Source: DATAES01 sp963802415 (GTDB lineage: Bacteria; Actinomycetota; Acidimicrobiia; Acidimicrobiales; JACDCH01). Taken from it: DNA of 64,000 nt. Below are positions 8,312 through 19,218 of the stretch, one piece after another. Each line of letters starts with the position of its first letter. The first letter of the stretch is position 1. The stretch is from contig CAWDIH010000002.1 in assembly GCA_963802415.1 (NCBI GenBank), forward strand, positions 124,001 to 188,000, given 5' to 3'. Under the pieces are notes generated by a model. That model saw only the letters and a program-made list of their open reading frames with translations, was not told the DNA's origin and ran no database searches. Made by a program: the position numbers and the translations under genes.

Positions 8312-9700
8312 ATGAAACCGGACGACTTCCGCGTGGCCGGTCACACGCTCGTCGACTGGGTGGCGGACTACCTCGAGCGGGTGGACGAGTTGCCGGTCTT
8401 CTCCGCGATCGAACCGGGATGGGTGCGGGGGCAACTGCCGCCGCGTCCGCCGGAGCACGGCGAGCCGTGGGACGAGATCGTCGCCGACCTCGACCGCGTC
8501 GTCGTGCCTGCGCTCACGCACTGGCAGTCCCCCAACTTCTTCGGCTACTTCCCCGCGAACGCCTCAGGTCCGGCGATCCTCGGCGACCTCGTGAGCTCGG
8601 GCCTCGGCGTTCAAGGGATGCTCTGGGCAACCAGCCCGGCGTGTACCGAGCTCGAGACCCACGTCCTCGACTGGCTCGTCGACCTGCTGGGCATGCCCTC
8701 GCGCTTTCACAGCGACGGACCGGGCGGCGGCGTGATCCAGGACTCGGCATCGAGCGCCAACTTGTGCGCCGTCCTCGCGGCGCGTGACGGACACACGATG
8801 ACCACGCCGCTCGACCGGCTCCGCGCGTACACGTCGACACAGGCGCACTCGTCGATCGAGAAGGCGGTCCGGATCGCGGGTCTGCACCCGGACCAACTCA
8901 GGCTCATCGACGTCGATCACGCCTTCGCCATGCGGCCGGACGCGCTCGCATCCGCCGTCGACGACGACATCGCGCACGACCTCGTGCCGTTCATCGTCGT
9001 CGGCACCGTGGGCACGACGTCGTCACTCGCCATCGACCCCATCGACGCGCTTGCGGACGTGTGCGCTCGCCACCACATGTGGCTGCATGTCGATGCCGCG
9101 ATGGCTGGTTCAGCTGCGGTCGTGCCCGAGCTGCGTCCGCTCGTGAACGACGGCCTCGAGCGCGTCGACAGTTGGTGCTTCGACCCACACAAGTGGTTGC
9201 TGACGAACTTCGATTGCGATGTGCTGTACCTCGCAGATCGCAAGCCGCTCATCAATTCGCTCAGCGTGCTCCCCGAGTACCTGCGAAACCAGGCGAGCGA
9301 GTCGGGCGCGGTCATCGACTACCGCGACTGGCACATCCCGCTCGGCCGGCGCTTCCGGGCGCTGAAGCTGTGGTTCGTCATTCGTCACTACGGCGCCGAG
9401 GGACTGCGAGCCCACATCAAGGACAGCGTCGCGTCGGCGCGCTGGCTTGCCCAGGCCGTCGACGACGACGATCGCTTCGAACTGCTCGTGCCCACCGACC
9501 TGTCGCTCGTGTGCTTCGCCCATCGAGACGGTGACGAGGCCAGCGAGGCACTGCTCCAAGTCGTCAACGCGACCGGTCGCGCGTTCCTCACCCACACTCG
9601 ACTTGGCAGCCGCTACGCGATCCGCGTTGCAATCGGTGGCACCTCCACCGAGCACGCGCACGTCGAAGGGCTGTGGTCGCTCATCGCGGCACACACGTAG
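8312..9700 (+). CDS. PLP-dependent aromatic-L-amino-acid decarboxylase family enzyme
   Basis: Group II decarboxylase (DDC/tyrosine decarboxylase type) of 462 residues. Family signatures: HWQSPNFFGYFPANAS near the N-terminus, the LGMP..F....GGGVIQDSASSANL cofactor region, HVDAAMAGSAA with the PLP-nitrogen aspartate, and the Schiff-base lysine in SWCFDPHKWLLTNFDC. It probably releases CO2 from an aromatic amino acid such as Trp, Tyr or Phe; the substrate cannot be read. ATG 8312 comes 13 nt after the Nudix stop and starts the usual MKPDDFRVAGH opening. The TAG stop also lies inside a candidate -10 for the next gene. Confidence 0.92.
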   Translation: MKPDDFRVAGHTLVDWVADYLERVDELPVFSAIEPGWVRGQLPPRPPEHGEPWDEIVADLDRVVVPALTHWQSPNFFGYFPANASGPAILGDLVSSGLGVQGMLWATSPACTELETHVLDWLVDLLGMPSRFHSDGPGGGVIQDSASSANLCAVLAARDGHTMTTPLDRLRAYTSTQAHSSIEKAVRIAGLHPDQLRLIDVDHAFAMRPDALASAVDDDIAHDLVPFIVVGTVGTTSSLAIDPIDALADVCARHHMWLHVDAAMAGSAAVVPELRPLVNDGLERVDSWCFDPHKWLLTNFDCDVLYLADRKPLINSLSVLPEYLRNQASESGAVIDYRDWHIPLGRRFRALKLWFVIRHYGAEGLRAHIKDSVASARWLAQAVDDDDRFELLVPTDLSLVCFAHRDGDEASEALLQVVNATGRAFLTHTRLGSRYAIRVAIGGTSTEHAHVEGLWSLIAAHT

Positions 9701-9703
9701 CGT
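9698..9703 (+). promoter_or_regulatory. candidate -10 TAGCGT for gene at 9711
   Basis: TAGCGT sits 7 nt before ATG 9711. Its first three bases are the TAG stop of the decarboxylase. Confidence 0.45.
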
Positions 9704-9710
9704 TCGCGGC

Positions 9711-10664
9711 ATGGACGACCTCGATCCCGGCCGCTTCGACATCCACCGCGCGAGCCCTCGTGGGTTCGTGCAGGCATACGTGCACGAGAACTCGGGCGGT
9801 GCCGGACCGCTCGTGCTCGTGCACGGCTGGCCCGAGACGAAGCGCATCTGGTGGCGCGTCATCGAGCCGCTCGCTCGTCGCGGCTTCGAGGTGATCGTGC
9901 CGGACCTGCGCGGCTTCGGCGACTCGGACGTGGGTCCCGACGGGTTCCACGACGTGCCGTCGCACGCGCGCGACCTCCACGCCCTCGTGCACGACCACCT
10001 CGGCCACGAACGCGCGGTACTCGTCGGTGGCGACCTCGGTGGACCGGTGATCCAAGACATCGCGTTACGGTTCCCCGACTTCGTGCGGCGCATGGTGCTG
10101 TTCAACTCGCCGCTGCCGTACGACAAGGAGCGCATGCAGGGCATGCGTACGCGTCCCGCCCGTGAGGCGAGCGACTACTTCGTGCGCCAAGGGACCGATC
10201 CCAATGGCCTCGCATCCGACCTCGACACCGACGAGAAGCGTCGCCGCTACATCGCGACGTTCTACACGTCCCGCTTCTGGGCGCATCCGGGAGGATTCCT
10301 CGGCGACGACCTCGCGCCTGCGGGCCGGTTCGGCGGCAGCGCGGCAGTCAACTTCCATACGGAGCCATTTGCCGACGGGGAGAAGCTACGGGCGAGCTTC
10401 GGCGGCTACGAGAGCGTGTTCAACGAGGCCGCCCGGAGCGAGGCGCCGATGCTGGCCCGCAACGAGGACGTCGAGGTCATGATCCTGTTCGGCCCGAGCG
10501 ACCACGTGCTCTATCCCGACTTCGACCGGATGGCGGCCGCCGTCTTTCCCAACCATGTAGGTCCGTTCCTGCTGCGCGATTGTGGGCACTTCGTGCCCTG
10601 GGAGGCACCGGAGCAGTTGGTGAGTGGCGTCCGAACATTCTGTCGGGAGCTCATTTCGCCGTAA
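9711..10664 (+). CDS. alpha/beta hydrolase, epoxide-hydrolase-like
   Basis: Soluble alpha/beta-fold hydrolase of 317 residues. LVLVHGWPETKRIWW is the HGxPE oxyanion motif; the nucleophile elbow is VLVGGDLGGPV, where the nucleophile is aspartate as in epoxide hydrolases and haloalkane dehalogenases. FGPSDHVLYP gives the acid and CGHFVPWEAPE the catalytic histidine. ATG 9711 is supported by the upstream hexamer. Epoxide hydrolase is the likelier of the two chemistries because of HGWPE, but the substrate is unknown. Confidence 0.87.
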   Translation: MDDLDPGRFDIHRASPRGFVQAYVHENSGGAGPLVLVHGWPETKRIWWRVIEPLARRGFEVIVPDLRGFGDSDVGPDGFHDVPSHARDLHALVHDHLGHERAVLVGGDLGGPVIQDIALRFPDFVRRMVLFNSPLPYDKERMQGMRTRPAREASDYFVRQGTDPNGLASDLDTDEKRRRYIATFYTSRFWAHPGGFLGDDLAPAGRFGGSAAVNFHTEPFADGEKLRASFGGYESVFNEAARSEAPMLARNEDVEVMILFGPSDHVLYPDFDRMAAAVFPNHVGPFLLRDCGHFVPWEAPEQLVSGVRTFCRELISP

Positions 10665-10667
10665 GGT
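10662..10667 (+). promoter_or_regulatory. candidate -10 TAAGGT for gene at 10674
   Basis: TAAGGT ends 6 nt before GTG 10674 and begins with the TAA stop of the hydrolase. Confidence 0.45.
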
Positions 10668-10673
10668 TCTGCC

Positions 10674-11063
10674 GTGGCCTCGTTGACGTTCGAGGGAGAG
10701 ACGCACGGCGAGATCGTTCTGAAGGTCCGCCGATGGCTCGCGTCAATCGATGGTGAGGAAGGTGAGATCACCGTCCACGAGGCGATCCAGCAGGGTGCAG
10801 AGCTCACCAAGGACGCGTTGCGGATCATCGCGTCCGCCGCGCCCGGTCCGGTCGCCCAGAGCGATGTCGTGAAGGGCCTGACGTCGATGGGGTACAAGGC
10901 CACCGACGCGACGAAGCAGGCGCTCATCGATGGTCTCGACACCGTCGAAGAGATCACGGGTGGAAGCGTCGTGAAGGCGGCTCGTGACGCGAGCCGGTCG
11001 GCCGTGTACCAGATGAACGCATCGGTGGCTCGCCAGCTGCTGAAAGCCCTCAAGCCCAGGTAG
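10674..11063 (+). CDS. hypothetical helical protein (129 aa)
   Basis: I do not recognise this protein. It is 129 residues, mostly predicted helix, with no signal peptide, membrane segment or cysteine. Visible stretches are SLTFEGETHGEIVLKVRRWL, ITVHEAIQQGAELTKDALRI, QSDVVKGLTSMGYKATDATK and a basic end LLKALKPR. Codon use looks like the neighbours and a -10-like hexamer precedes the GTG, so it is very likely expressed. It stands between a hydrolase and guaB3 without overlap, so context gives no function. Confidence 0.75.
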   Translation: MASLTFEGETHGEIVLKVRRWLASIDGEEGEITVHEAIQQGAELTKDALRIIASAAPGPVAQSDVVKGLTSMGYKATDATKQALIDGLDTVEEITGGSVVKAARDASRSAVYQMNASVARQLLKALKPR

Positions 11064-11095
11064 CAGCGACTCCACTCCTCGTCAGGTCGCGCCAG

Positions 11096-11101
11096 TAGAC
11101 T
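11096..11101 (+). promoter_or_regulatory. candidate -10 TAGACT upstream of guaB3
   Basis: TAGACT lies 50 nt before the guaB3 start. A GGAGGT ribosome binding site at 11140-11145 shows that this transcript, unlike many neighbours, has a leader. Confidence 0.4.
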
Positions 11102-11151
11102 CGACTCTTTCACCAGTGCTGCCGGGCGCTGCAGGGCACGGAGGTCAGCCA

Positions 11152-12313
11152 GTGGCTGAGGTCGAGATCGGCATCGGCAAGTCGGGTCGACGAGCGTACG
11201 GGTTCGACGACATCGCCATCGTGCCGAGCCGGCGCACACGCGACCCTGAAGACGTCGATATCTCGTGGGAGATCGATGCCTTCCGCTTCGACCTGCCGTT
11301 GATGGCGTCGGCCATGGACGGGGTCGTGAGCCCGGCCACGGCCATCGAGGTGGGCAGGCTCGGCGGCGTCGGCGTCCTCAACCTGGAAGGACTGTGGACC
11401 CGGTACGAGGACCCCGATCCGCTGTTCGACGAGATCGCCGAGTTGCCGGCGGACAAGGCCACGGGCCGCATGCAGGAGATCTACTCGGAGCCGATCAAGC
11501 CCGAGCTGATCACCGAGCGCATCCGGGAGATCCGGGCTGCCGGTGTCGTGACCTGTGCTTCGGTGACACCCCAGCGCACCGAAGCCTTTGCGAAGTACAT
11601 CGTCGACGCCGAACTGGACCTGCTCGTGATCCAGGGCACGGTCGTGTCGGCTGAGCACGTTTCGAAGACCGTCGAGCCGCTGAACCTCAAGCGCTTCGTA
11701 CGCGAGCTCGACATCCCCGTCATCGTCGGGGGCTGCGCGTCGTACCAGGCGGCGTTGCATCTCATGCGCACCGGAGCCGCCGGCATCCTCGTCGGTGTCG
11801 GCCCGGGCCATGCATGCACGACCCGTGGCGTTCTCGGCATCGGCGTGCCCCAGGCCACTGCCATCGCTGATGCGCGCGCTGCTCGCATGCGCCACCTCGA
11901 TGAGACCGGCGTGTACGTCCACGTCATCGCCGACGGAGGGATGGGAACCGGCGGCGACGTGGCCAAGGCCATCGTGTGTGGCGCCGACGCCGTGATGATC
12001 GGATCGCCGCTTGCCGCCGCGGTCGAGGCACCTGGACGTGGCTACCACTGGGGAATGGCCACGTTCCATCCGACGCTGCCTCGGGGTGCGCGCGCGTCAA
12101 GACGCAGACACGCGGAACGATCGAAGAGATCCTCGCGGGCCCGGCGCACGAGAACGACGGCCGGCTGAACCTGTTCGGCGCGTTGCGCACGTCGATGGCC
12201 ACGTGCGGCTACGAGTCGGTCAAGGAATTCCAGAAGGCCGAGATCATGATCGCGCCGGCGTTGCAGACCGAGGGCAAGAACCTGCAGAAGTCCCAAGGCA
12301 TCGGGATGGGCCA

Positions 12314-12317
<4 letters not shown>
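11152..12317 (+). CDS. guaB3: GuaB3 family IMP dehydrogenase-related protein, one frameshift
   Basis: Actinobacterial GuaB3 family, related to IMP dehydrogenase and without CBS domains; its reaction was long unclear. GTG 11152 follows GGAGGT and gives VEIGIGKSGRRAYGFDDIAI. The RTRDPEDVDISWEIDAF and LNLEGLWTRYEDPD blocks are typical. The catalytic cysteine loop is GVGPGHACTTRG. At about 12,088-12,097, inside a GCGCGCGCG run, the frame changes and continues as VKTQTRGTIEEILAGPAHEN to the stop at 12315-12317. The break is best read as an indel in a GC run. Its end overlaps the probable guaA start. Confidence 0.9.
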
Positions 12318-13874
<1,557 letters not shown>

Positions 13875-13897
13875 GGGTGCAGACGCCCTAACCCGTG

Positions 13898-13974
13898 CTC
13901 TCGCTCGGCTCCGGGCGTCGCTGCGCTCCTGCCTCCGCCGAGTGCGGCTCGTCGCTGGCGCTTCCCTCGCCGCG
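13898..13974. repeat. single relative of the 83-bp unit
   Basis: Positions 13941-13974 are identical over 34 nt to the second half of the unit repeated in tandem at 52,581-53,140 (AGTGCGGCTCGTCGCTGGCG onward). The first half is a looser match. It lies between guaA and the NlpC/P60 gene; no gene is seen in 13875-14112. Confidence 0.85.
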
Positions 13975-14112
13975 GGCGTCCTGAGGGAGGGCCGCGGGGG
14001 TCCACCGATCCGCGACCCGTAAGGCGCCTCTCGTTACTGTTCAACCCCGAATGGCACCCGCCCTGTCACACGTTCGCAACATTCGTCGCGCGTTTGCTAC
14101 AGTCCTGGACCC

Positions 14113-15276
14113 ATGGTCGACGTGAAGCGCCGACAGCGCGCGTTTGCGCTGTCTCTGGCGGCCCTGGCGGTGGCTGCGATCTCTGCAATCCCTGTCCCTG
14201 CGGGAGCAGATGCCGTCGCCGACAAACAGGCGCAGGCGAACGCGATCGCCGGCAAGATCGACCAGCTCAACCACTCGATCGAGCGCAACGCAGAGGCGGC
14301 CAACCAGGCCAAGATCGAGCTCGACGGACTGAATCAGCAGGTCCAGGACGCCCAGGGCAAGGTCGCCACGGCCCAGGCAGAGCACGACAAGCACGAAGGC
14401 GAGCTCCGGGACTATGCCGTGAATGCGTACGTCCACGGCACCGATGCCGTCTCGCAGGCGCAGGCGTCGACGGGATCCGACCCCGCCGACCAGGGCCAGC
14501 GGCAGGGCTACCTGACGGCCGCTTCCGGCAACCGGCAGCAGCTCATCGACGCACTCCGGGCCACCGAGGAGGACCTGAACGCCAGGATCGGCCAGCTGAA
14601 CCAGTCGAAGAGCGCTGCCGAGGCCAAGGCGAAGGACCTGAGGAACCAGCAGGCCGCCGCGCAGTCCGCCGTCCAGCAGCAGCAGTCGCTGTACACGCAG
14701 GCACAGGGCGAGCTCGCAACGCTGGTCCAACAGGCACAGCAGCGGGCAGCCGCCGAACAGCAAGCAGCCGCCGAAGCCCGTGCCGCAGCCGCGCAGGCAC
14801 AAGCCCAGGCCCAGGCCCAGGCGCGGGCCGCACCTGCCGCTGGTCGGGGCGCCGCCGCGCCGGCACCGCGCGCCCCGGCCCCTCGCTCCGCGCCGGCCGC
14901 GCCATCGGGCCCGCCGCCGTCAGCGAACGGAGGCGCCGGTGCGGCCGTCGCCGAAGCCCAGCGACAGCTCGGCAAGCCCTATGCGTGGGGTGCTGCGGGG
15001 CCGAACGCGTTCGACTGCTCGGGCCTGACGGCCTGGGCGTGGCGGGCCGGAGGGGTGAGCTTGCCGCACTTCTCGGGCGCGCAGTACTCCTCCACGACGC
15101 ACATCTCGATGTCGTCCATCCAGCCCGGGGACCTCATCTTCTACGAGAGCCCAGATCAACACGTCGCCCTCTACGTCGGCGGCGGACAGATCATCCACGC
15201 TCCGCATGCCGGATCCGTCGTCAAGTACGACTCGCTCTACTACTGGAACACCTCGATGATGGCGAGCCGCCCCTAA
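14113..15276 (+). CDS. secreted NlpC/P60 peptidoglycan endopeptidase
   Basis: Cell-wall hydrolase of 387 residues, similar in layout to actinobacterial RipA/RipC-type enzymes. Residues 1-32 are a Sec signal peptide (KRRQRAF, then a hydrophobic run ending PAGADA). Residues 33-230 are a Gln/Ala/Lys-rich coiled coil. A low-complexity Ala/Gln then Pro/Ala linker runs to about 275. The C-terminal NlpC/P60 domain has the catalytic cysteine in NAFDCSGLTAW, histidine in DQHVALYVGGG, and a third polar position in IIHAPHAG. It probably cuts the stem peptide between D-Glu and the diamino acid during cell separation. The coiled coil normally holds the enzyme inactive or at the septum. Confidence 0.93.
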   Translation: MVDVKRRQRAFALSLAALAVAAISAIPVPAGADAVADKQAQANAIAGKIDQLNHSIERNAEAANQAKIELDGLNQQVQDAQGKVATAQAEHDKHEGELRDYAVNAYVHGTDAVSQAQASTGSDPADQGQRQGYLTAASGNRQQLIDALRATEEDLNARIGQLNQSKSAAEAKAKDLRNQQAAAQSAVQQQQSLYTQAQGELATLVQQAQQRAAAEQQAAAEARAAAAQAQAQAQAQARAAPAAGRGAAAPAPRAPAPRSAPAAPSGPPPSANGGAGAAVAEAQRQLGKPYAWGAAGPNAFDCSGLTAWAWRAGGVSLPHFSGAQYSSTTHISMSSIQPGDLIFYESPDQHVALYVGGGQIIHAPHAGSVVKYDSLYYWNTSMMASRP

Positions 15277-15316
15277 CCACCCGCCCGTGCTAGGTGGGAC
15301 CAACACAGGCAGGCGG

Positions 15317-15832
15317 CTACGAGTCAGCCACCTCGGTCCAGAAGGCGATGGCGGCGCGTTCGAATCGCAGGCCCATCTCGAGGGTCGTGCGTTGATGCGA
15401 CTCCATGTCAAGGCTCGCGATCTCTTCGTACTCGGCGAGGCGGCGCCTGTGCGCGTCGACGGCGTGCTTGGCCAGCGCCACCACATCGCCCTCGTCGGCT
15501 TGCGCGCCGAAGAACAGCTTGAGGATCGACAGGTCGCGGATCTCCGTCGGGTCGTCGTTCGGTTCCGCGAGCCAGTCGCGTAGCGCCTCGCGTCCCGCAT
15601 CGGTGAGCGTGTAGGTACGGCGCTTGCGCCCCGTGGTCTCCCTCTCCTCGTGCAGCAACCCGAGAGCGGTCAGCCGCGCCGGCTCGGCATAGAGCTGCGA
15701 GTGCGGGAACGGCCAGAAGTAGCCGATCGACACCGATACGTACCGCTTCATGTCGTACGACGTGCACGGGCCGAACGCGCCCACCAGTCCGAGCACCACG
15801 TACGACGTCGGCGTCAACGATGGTGAGCTCAC
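15317..15832 (-). CDS. PadR-family transcriptional regulator
   Basis: Winged-helix repressor. The N-terminal PadR domain (LTPTSYVVLGLVGAFGPCTS, YDMKRYV, SQLYAEPARLTALGLLHEER, YTLTDAGREALRDWL) is followed by the helical C-terminal domain that binds effector and dimerises. About 171 residues from GTG 15832; a longer start at 15856 would add eight unconserved residues and reach into the promoter of the divergent gene. It likely represses itself and the adjacent dienelactone hydrolase from the 44-nt gap. The NlpC/P60 gene converges on it with 40 nt between the stops. Confidence 0.87.
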   Translation of the reverse strand: MSSPSLTPTSYVVLGLVGAFGPCTSYDMKRYVSVSIGYFWPFPHSQLYAEPARLTALGLLHEERETTGRKRRTYTLTDAGREALRDWLAEPNDDPTEIRDLSILKLFFGAQADEGDVVALAKHAVDAHRRRLAEYEEIASLDMESHQRTTLEMGLRFERAAIAFWTEVADS

Positions 15833-15861
15833 GTACTCAGATGGTACGGGCCGCATCGCAG

Positions 15862-15867
15862 TAAGTT
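15862..15867 (+). promoter_or_regulatory. candidate -10 TAAGTT for gene at 15877
   Basis: TAAGTT ends 9 nt before ATG 15877, within the 44-nt divergent gap. The gap also holds GTACTCAGATGGTAC (15834-15848), an imperfect inverted repeat that could be the PadR site. Confidence 0.4.
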
Positions 15868-15876
15868 CCGAGCCCG

Positions 15877-16692
15877 ATGAGCGACGACGTACTCGAAGGC
15901 TTCGAGAAGAGGCAGTTCACCTTCGACGGCAAGACGCGCGATGTGTTCCGCGCCGGGAACGGACCCGCCGTGATCGTCATCGCCGAGATTCCCGGCATCA
16001 CGCCCAAGGTCGTCGAGTTCGCTCGCCGAGTCGAAGCGCTCGGATGTACGGTTGCCTTGCCGCACCTGTTCGGGACGCCGGGGCGCGATCCGCTCGAGCA
16101 TGGCGCAGGCAGAGCCGTGCCGTACGCACTGAGCAGCATCGTGCCGTCGTGCATCTCGCACGACTTCCATGTACTCGCGACGGGCAGGACATCGCCGGTC
16201 ATCGAGTGGCTGCGGGCGCTGGCGCGCTCACTGCACGAGGAGTGCGGCGGTCCTGGCGTCGGCGTCGTCGGCATGTGCTTCACCGGCGGCTTCGCCCTCG
16301 CGATGATGGCGGACGCACCCGTGCTCGCGCCGGTGCTGTCGCAGCCGTCGTTGCCGTTCGGCATCGGCGCGAAGCGCAAGCGCGACCTCGGACTGTCTGA
16401 CGACGACCTCGCCAAGGTCAAGCAGAAGTGCGCGGCACAGGATCTCACGGTGTTGGGACTTCGGTTCACCGAGGACCCGTTCGTACCCGCCGAACGGTTC
16501 GAGCGGCTGCGCGACGAGCTCGGCGACAACTTCGTCGCCGTGGAGATCGATTCGTCGCGGGACAACCCCCACGGCAATCCGAAGCGTGCGCACTCGGTCC
16601 TCACCGAGCACCTGGTCGACGAACCGGGCCATCCGACGCGCGACGCGCTCGACAAGGTGCTCGAGCTGTTCCGCACGCGCCTGCTGGCCTGA
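15877..16692 (+). CDS. dienelactone hydrolase family protein
   Basis: Alpha/beta hydrolase with a cysteine nucleophile, 271 residues. PAVIVIAEIPGITPKVVEFA is the family N-terminal strand; the elbow GVVGMCFTGGFAL carries Cys, ED in FTEDPFVPAERF the acid and AHSVLTEHL the histidine. Carboxymethylenebutenolidase is the founding activity, but many members act on other esters. Divergent from the PadR gene, which suggests regulated expression in response to an aromatic or other toxic compound (inference). Confidence 0.88.
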   Translation: MSDDVLEGFEKRQFTFDGKTRDVFRAGNGPAVIVIAEIPGITPKVVEFARRVEALGCTVALPHLFGTPGRDPLEHGAGRAVPYALSSIVPSCISHDFHVLATGRTSPVIEWLRALARSLHEECGGPGVGVVGMCFTGGFALAMMADAPVLAPVLSQPSLPFGIGAKRKRDLGLSDDDLAKVKQKCAAQDLTVLGLRFTEDPFVPAERFERLRDELGDNFVAVEIDSSRDNPHGNPKRAHSVLTEHLVDEPGHPTRDALDKVLELFRTRLLA

Positions 16693-17559
16693 CTACGTCG
16701 CCAGAGGGCGGCCGAACGGGAGCGCCTCCTGCCATGTCGACAGAAAGGCTTCGGCCATGCCGACGGCGACCAGCCAAGCATCGGGCCCGCTCGGCGCCAG
16801 CTCGGTGACAGTGGCCCGCACGCGCTCGACGGGATCGGTGGCGTCTTGGCTGTCGCATGCGGCGAGCAGCGGGGCGGCGAGAGCGACGAAGTCCGGAAGA
16901 TACGTGACGCCGGCCCGCCGGAGCACGGCGTACGCCTTCGCCGTGATGGGGAGAGGCGTCAACGGCACGACCACGCCGGCCTTGACCCCCTCGGCCACCT
17001 CGTGCGTGATCATCCCGGACTTCCCTGCCACGAGGAGCGCGTCAGCGGGGATGTCGAGCCCGTCGTCGACGACCTCGGCGCCCCGGTCGCCGAGCGCGAT
17101 GGCGGCCGCGTCCGCGAGCGTGCCGGTACCGGCAACCGCCACGGACTTGCCGTCGAGCGAACCGATGGTGGCCTCCGTAGCGACCACGGCGCTGTGCGCG
17201 GTGAGCTCGTCGTCGGCGAGGGCGGCGACGTCCGGACGTGTGACCGGGACGAGATCGGCATCCTGCAGGCCGCTTCCCGCGTGGAGAACGAGCGTGCCCG
17301 CGCCGGCAAGAGGCGCCAACTCCCTTACGAACGCTTCGACAGCGGCGTCACGTCCCTCCGGCTTTGCGTTGATGCCGGCCGAAGCTCCCGACGCCTTCAC
17401 GCCGAAGGCGGCGAACGAGTAGGTCACCGAGCGAGCCAGCATCTCCGCGCCTTCCTGCAGGATCTTGGGCGCGAGCCGAGCGATGCCGACCGAGCGCGCT
17501 GCACCGTCGAGATCCCATACCACGAACGCGTCGGTCGTCTCGAGTTTCTGGATGCGCAC
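16693..17559 (-). CDS. ELFV amino-acid-dehydrogenase-like protein, probably non-catalytic
   Basis: Resembles Glu/Leu/Phe/Val dehydrogenases. RIQKLETTDAFVVWDLDGAA and AEMLARSVTYSFAAFGVKAS look like the substrate domain, and VAVAGTGTLADAAAIALGDR like the Rossmann domain. At 288 residues it is shorter than the usual 350-450, and the glycine-rich motif reads GASAGINA where active enzymes have GG(A/G)KGGI, so the substrate-binding lysine seems absent. The dinucleotide motif GTGTLA also differs from GxGxxG. GTG 17559 is preferred to starts further upstream because the extra residues are Ser/Arg-rich and overlap the sulfatase. Function unknown; perhaps a regulatory homologue. Confidence 0.65.
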   Translation of the reverse strand: MRIQKLETTDAFVVWDLDGAARSVGIARLAPKILQEGAEMLARSVTYSFAAFGVKASGASAGINAKPEGRDAAVEAFVRELAPLAGAGTLVLHAGSGLQDADLVPVTRPDVAALADDELTAHSAVVATEATIGSLDGKSVAVAGTGTLADAAAIALGDRGAEVVDDGLDIPADALLVAGKSGMITHEVAEGVKAGVVVPLTPLPITAKAYAVLRRAGVTYLPDFVALAAPLLAACDSQDATDPVERVRATVTELAPSGPDAWLVAVGMAEAFLSTWQEALPFGRPLAT

Positions 17560-17578
17560 GGCGAAATGTTTACACGGG

Positions 17579-19148
17579 TCACTGCAGACCGAGACGAGCC
17601 CGCTGTTCTCGCGGGGCGTCGACCTCGTCGAGCGCGGCGACGAGGAGATCGACGGCTTCCGGCTCGCGTGCTCCGCCGGCAACGTTTTGTTGCTCGGCAG
17701 GATCGTCGCGCACGTCGTACAGGTGGTTCCCAGTGAACCTCCGTGTCGCCCAGAACGGCAGCCGGTCGCTCGTGTCGAACGGCTGGCGGATCACGGGGAC
17801 ATCAGAACCGGGCATGGTGTCGAGCGCAGCGCGCTTGTCCGGCCGCGGCAGTCGCACCTGGGGAAAGGCATGCACGGGCATCGTCGACCACCGGTTCGAC
17901 CACATCGCCAGCGGCGCGTTCTCGCCTACAGGCGCGCGGCTGTAGCGCAACGCGCCACCTTCGCCGACGACTTGTACCTCGCGTCCCCAGACGCCGGCGA
18001 GTGCCCATGCACGTATCGCTGATCGATCACCGGTGATCAACGGGACGAGCGAGCTTCCGTGCGTCCGGTGCTCCATGTCGTCCTCGACGCCGAACACGTC
18101 GGCGACCGTGGCGTGGATGTCGACTGACGTGGTCAGTGCGTCGACGGTCGTACCTCGACGGTCTGCGGCCAAGCCGGGCCACCAGACGACGAGGGGGAGG
18201 TGCATCATCTGGCCGTAGAGGGGGACCGCAGGCTTGCCCCAGATGCCGCGCTCGCCGAGGTAGTGGCCGTGGTCCGTGCACAGGACCACGGCCGTGTCGT
18301 CCCACAGCGCGAGCTCGTCGATCGCATCCACGAGCCGGCCCAGCCACGCATCGATCATCGAGAGCTTGGCGCCGTAGTTCGCGCGGTAGATGCCGCGCCT
18401 CGCGCTCCGTGAGCCCTGCCTCGTCCGGCGTGCGCGCGCGTACGGTGGCCAGATCAACAGCGGATCCGTCCACGGCTCGGACGCATCGTCGTACCGATTG
18501 GCCCACGGCAACGGCGTGTCGAAGGGCTCATGGGGATCGAACTCGTCGACCAGAAGGAAGAACCGGTCGTGCTCGGAGTCGCGCTGCGGTGACGTGACCT
18601 CGCGGCGCAGCCAGTCCACGGCCGCTTGCATCGTGCGCGGTCCCGGGAAGTCGCCCTCGTCGCGGAAGTGCGTGCGCGAGGTCGTATCCACGTCGCCACG
18701 GCGCGGGTTGCGCGTCGAGCGCCGGCGCACCGACCCAGGACGGGTCCGGCCGCGTGCGCCAAGGATCGTCTTCGTGGCCGCGCACGTAGTCCCATGCAGT
18801 GAAGTCGCAGTGGTAGTTCTCTCCGCCCGTCTCGAAGAGATGCGGATGATCGGAGACCAACATCGTGGTGATGCCGGCTGCGCGCATCGGATACGTGACC
18901 GCGTCCTCCCACACCTCGATCGAGCCCCACGGCCGCCATAGGAAGTCGAGCGCGCCGACGAGGATGTCGTGACGCGCCGGCATGCACGGAAGGGAGCCGG
19001 CGACGTGGTTGGTGAACCGGAGCCCGCGCGCTGCAAGGCCGTCGATGATGGGCGTGTCGAACTCGGCGCCGCCGTAGCAGCCCAGCAGGTGCCGGTTGAG
19101 GCTGTCGAGCAACACCACGATCACGTTGCGAGGCATCGACAGTGCCAC
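17579..19148 (-). CDS. sulfatase (alkaline phosphatase superfamily), frameshifted
   Basis: Type I sulfatase. The N-terminal part has NVIVVLLDSLNRHLLGCYGG (first metal Asp) and the formylglycine site SLPCMPARHDILVG, which matches C-x-P-x-R, so the cysteine needs maturation by a formylglycine-generating enzyme not found here. The C-terminal part has VLCTDHGHYLGERGIWGKP with the second metal pair and ends NHLYDVRDDPAEQQNVAGG. The frame changes at about 18,695 (PAPWRRG then DVDTTSRTHF) and a compensated pair lies near 18,390-18,430 (RTPDEAGLTERE in another frame). Frameshifts are probably sequencing errors. The substrate is unknown. GTG 19148 is supported by a -10-like TAGGTT; ATG 19136 is the alternative. 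Confidence 0.85.
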
Positions 19149-19154
19149 TTCGCG

Positions 19155-19160
19155 AACCTA
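19155..19160 (-). promoter_or_regulatory. candidate -10 TAGGTT for the sulfatase
   Basis: On the minus strand TAGGTT ends 6 nt before GTG 19148. Confidence 0.45.
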
Positions 19161-19203
19161 GTGCGGCCCTCCCTGGTCTGCCTTCGCTGTCCCATGTGCC
19201 CCG

Positions 19204-19209
19204 TAGGAT
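19204..19209 (+). promoter_or_regulatory. candidate -10 TAGGAT for pcrA
   Basis: TAGGAT ends 9 nt before GTG 19219. Confidence 0.5.
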
Positions 19210-19218
19210 TGGCTCACC

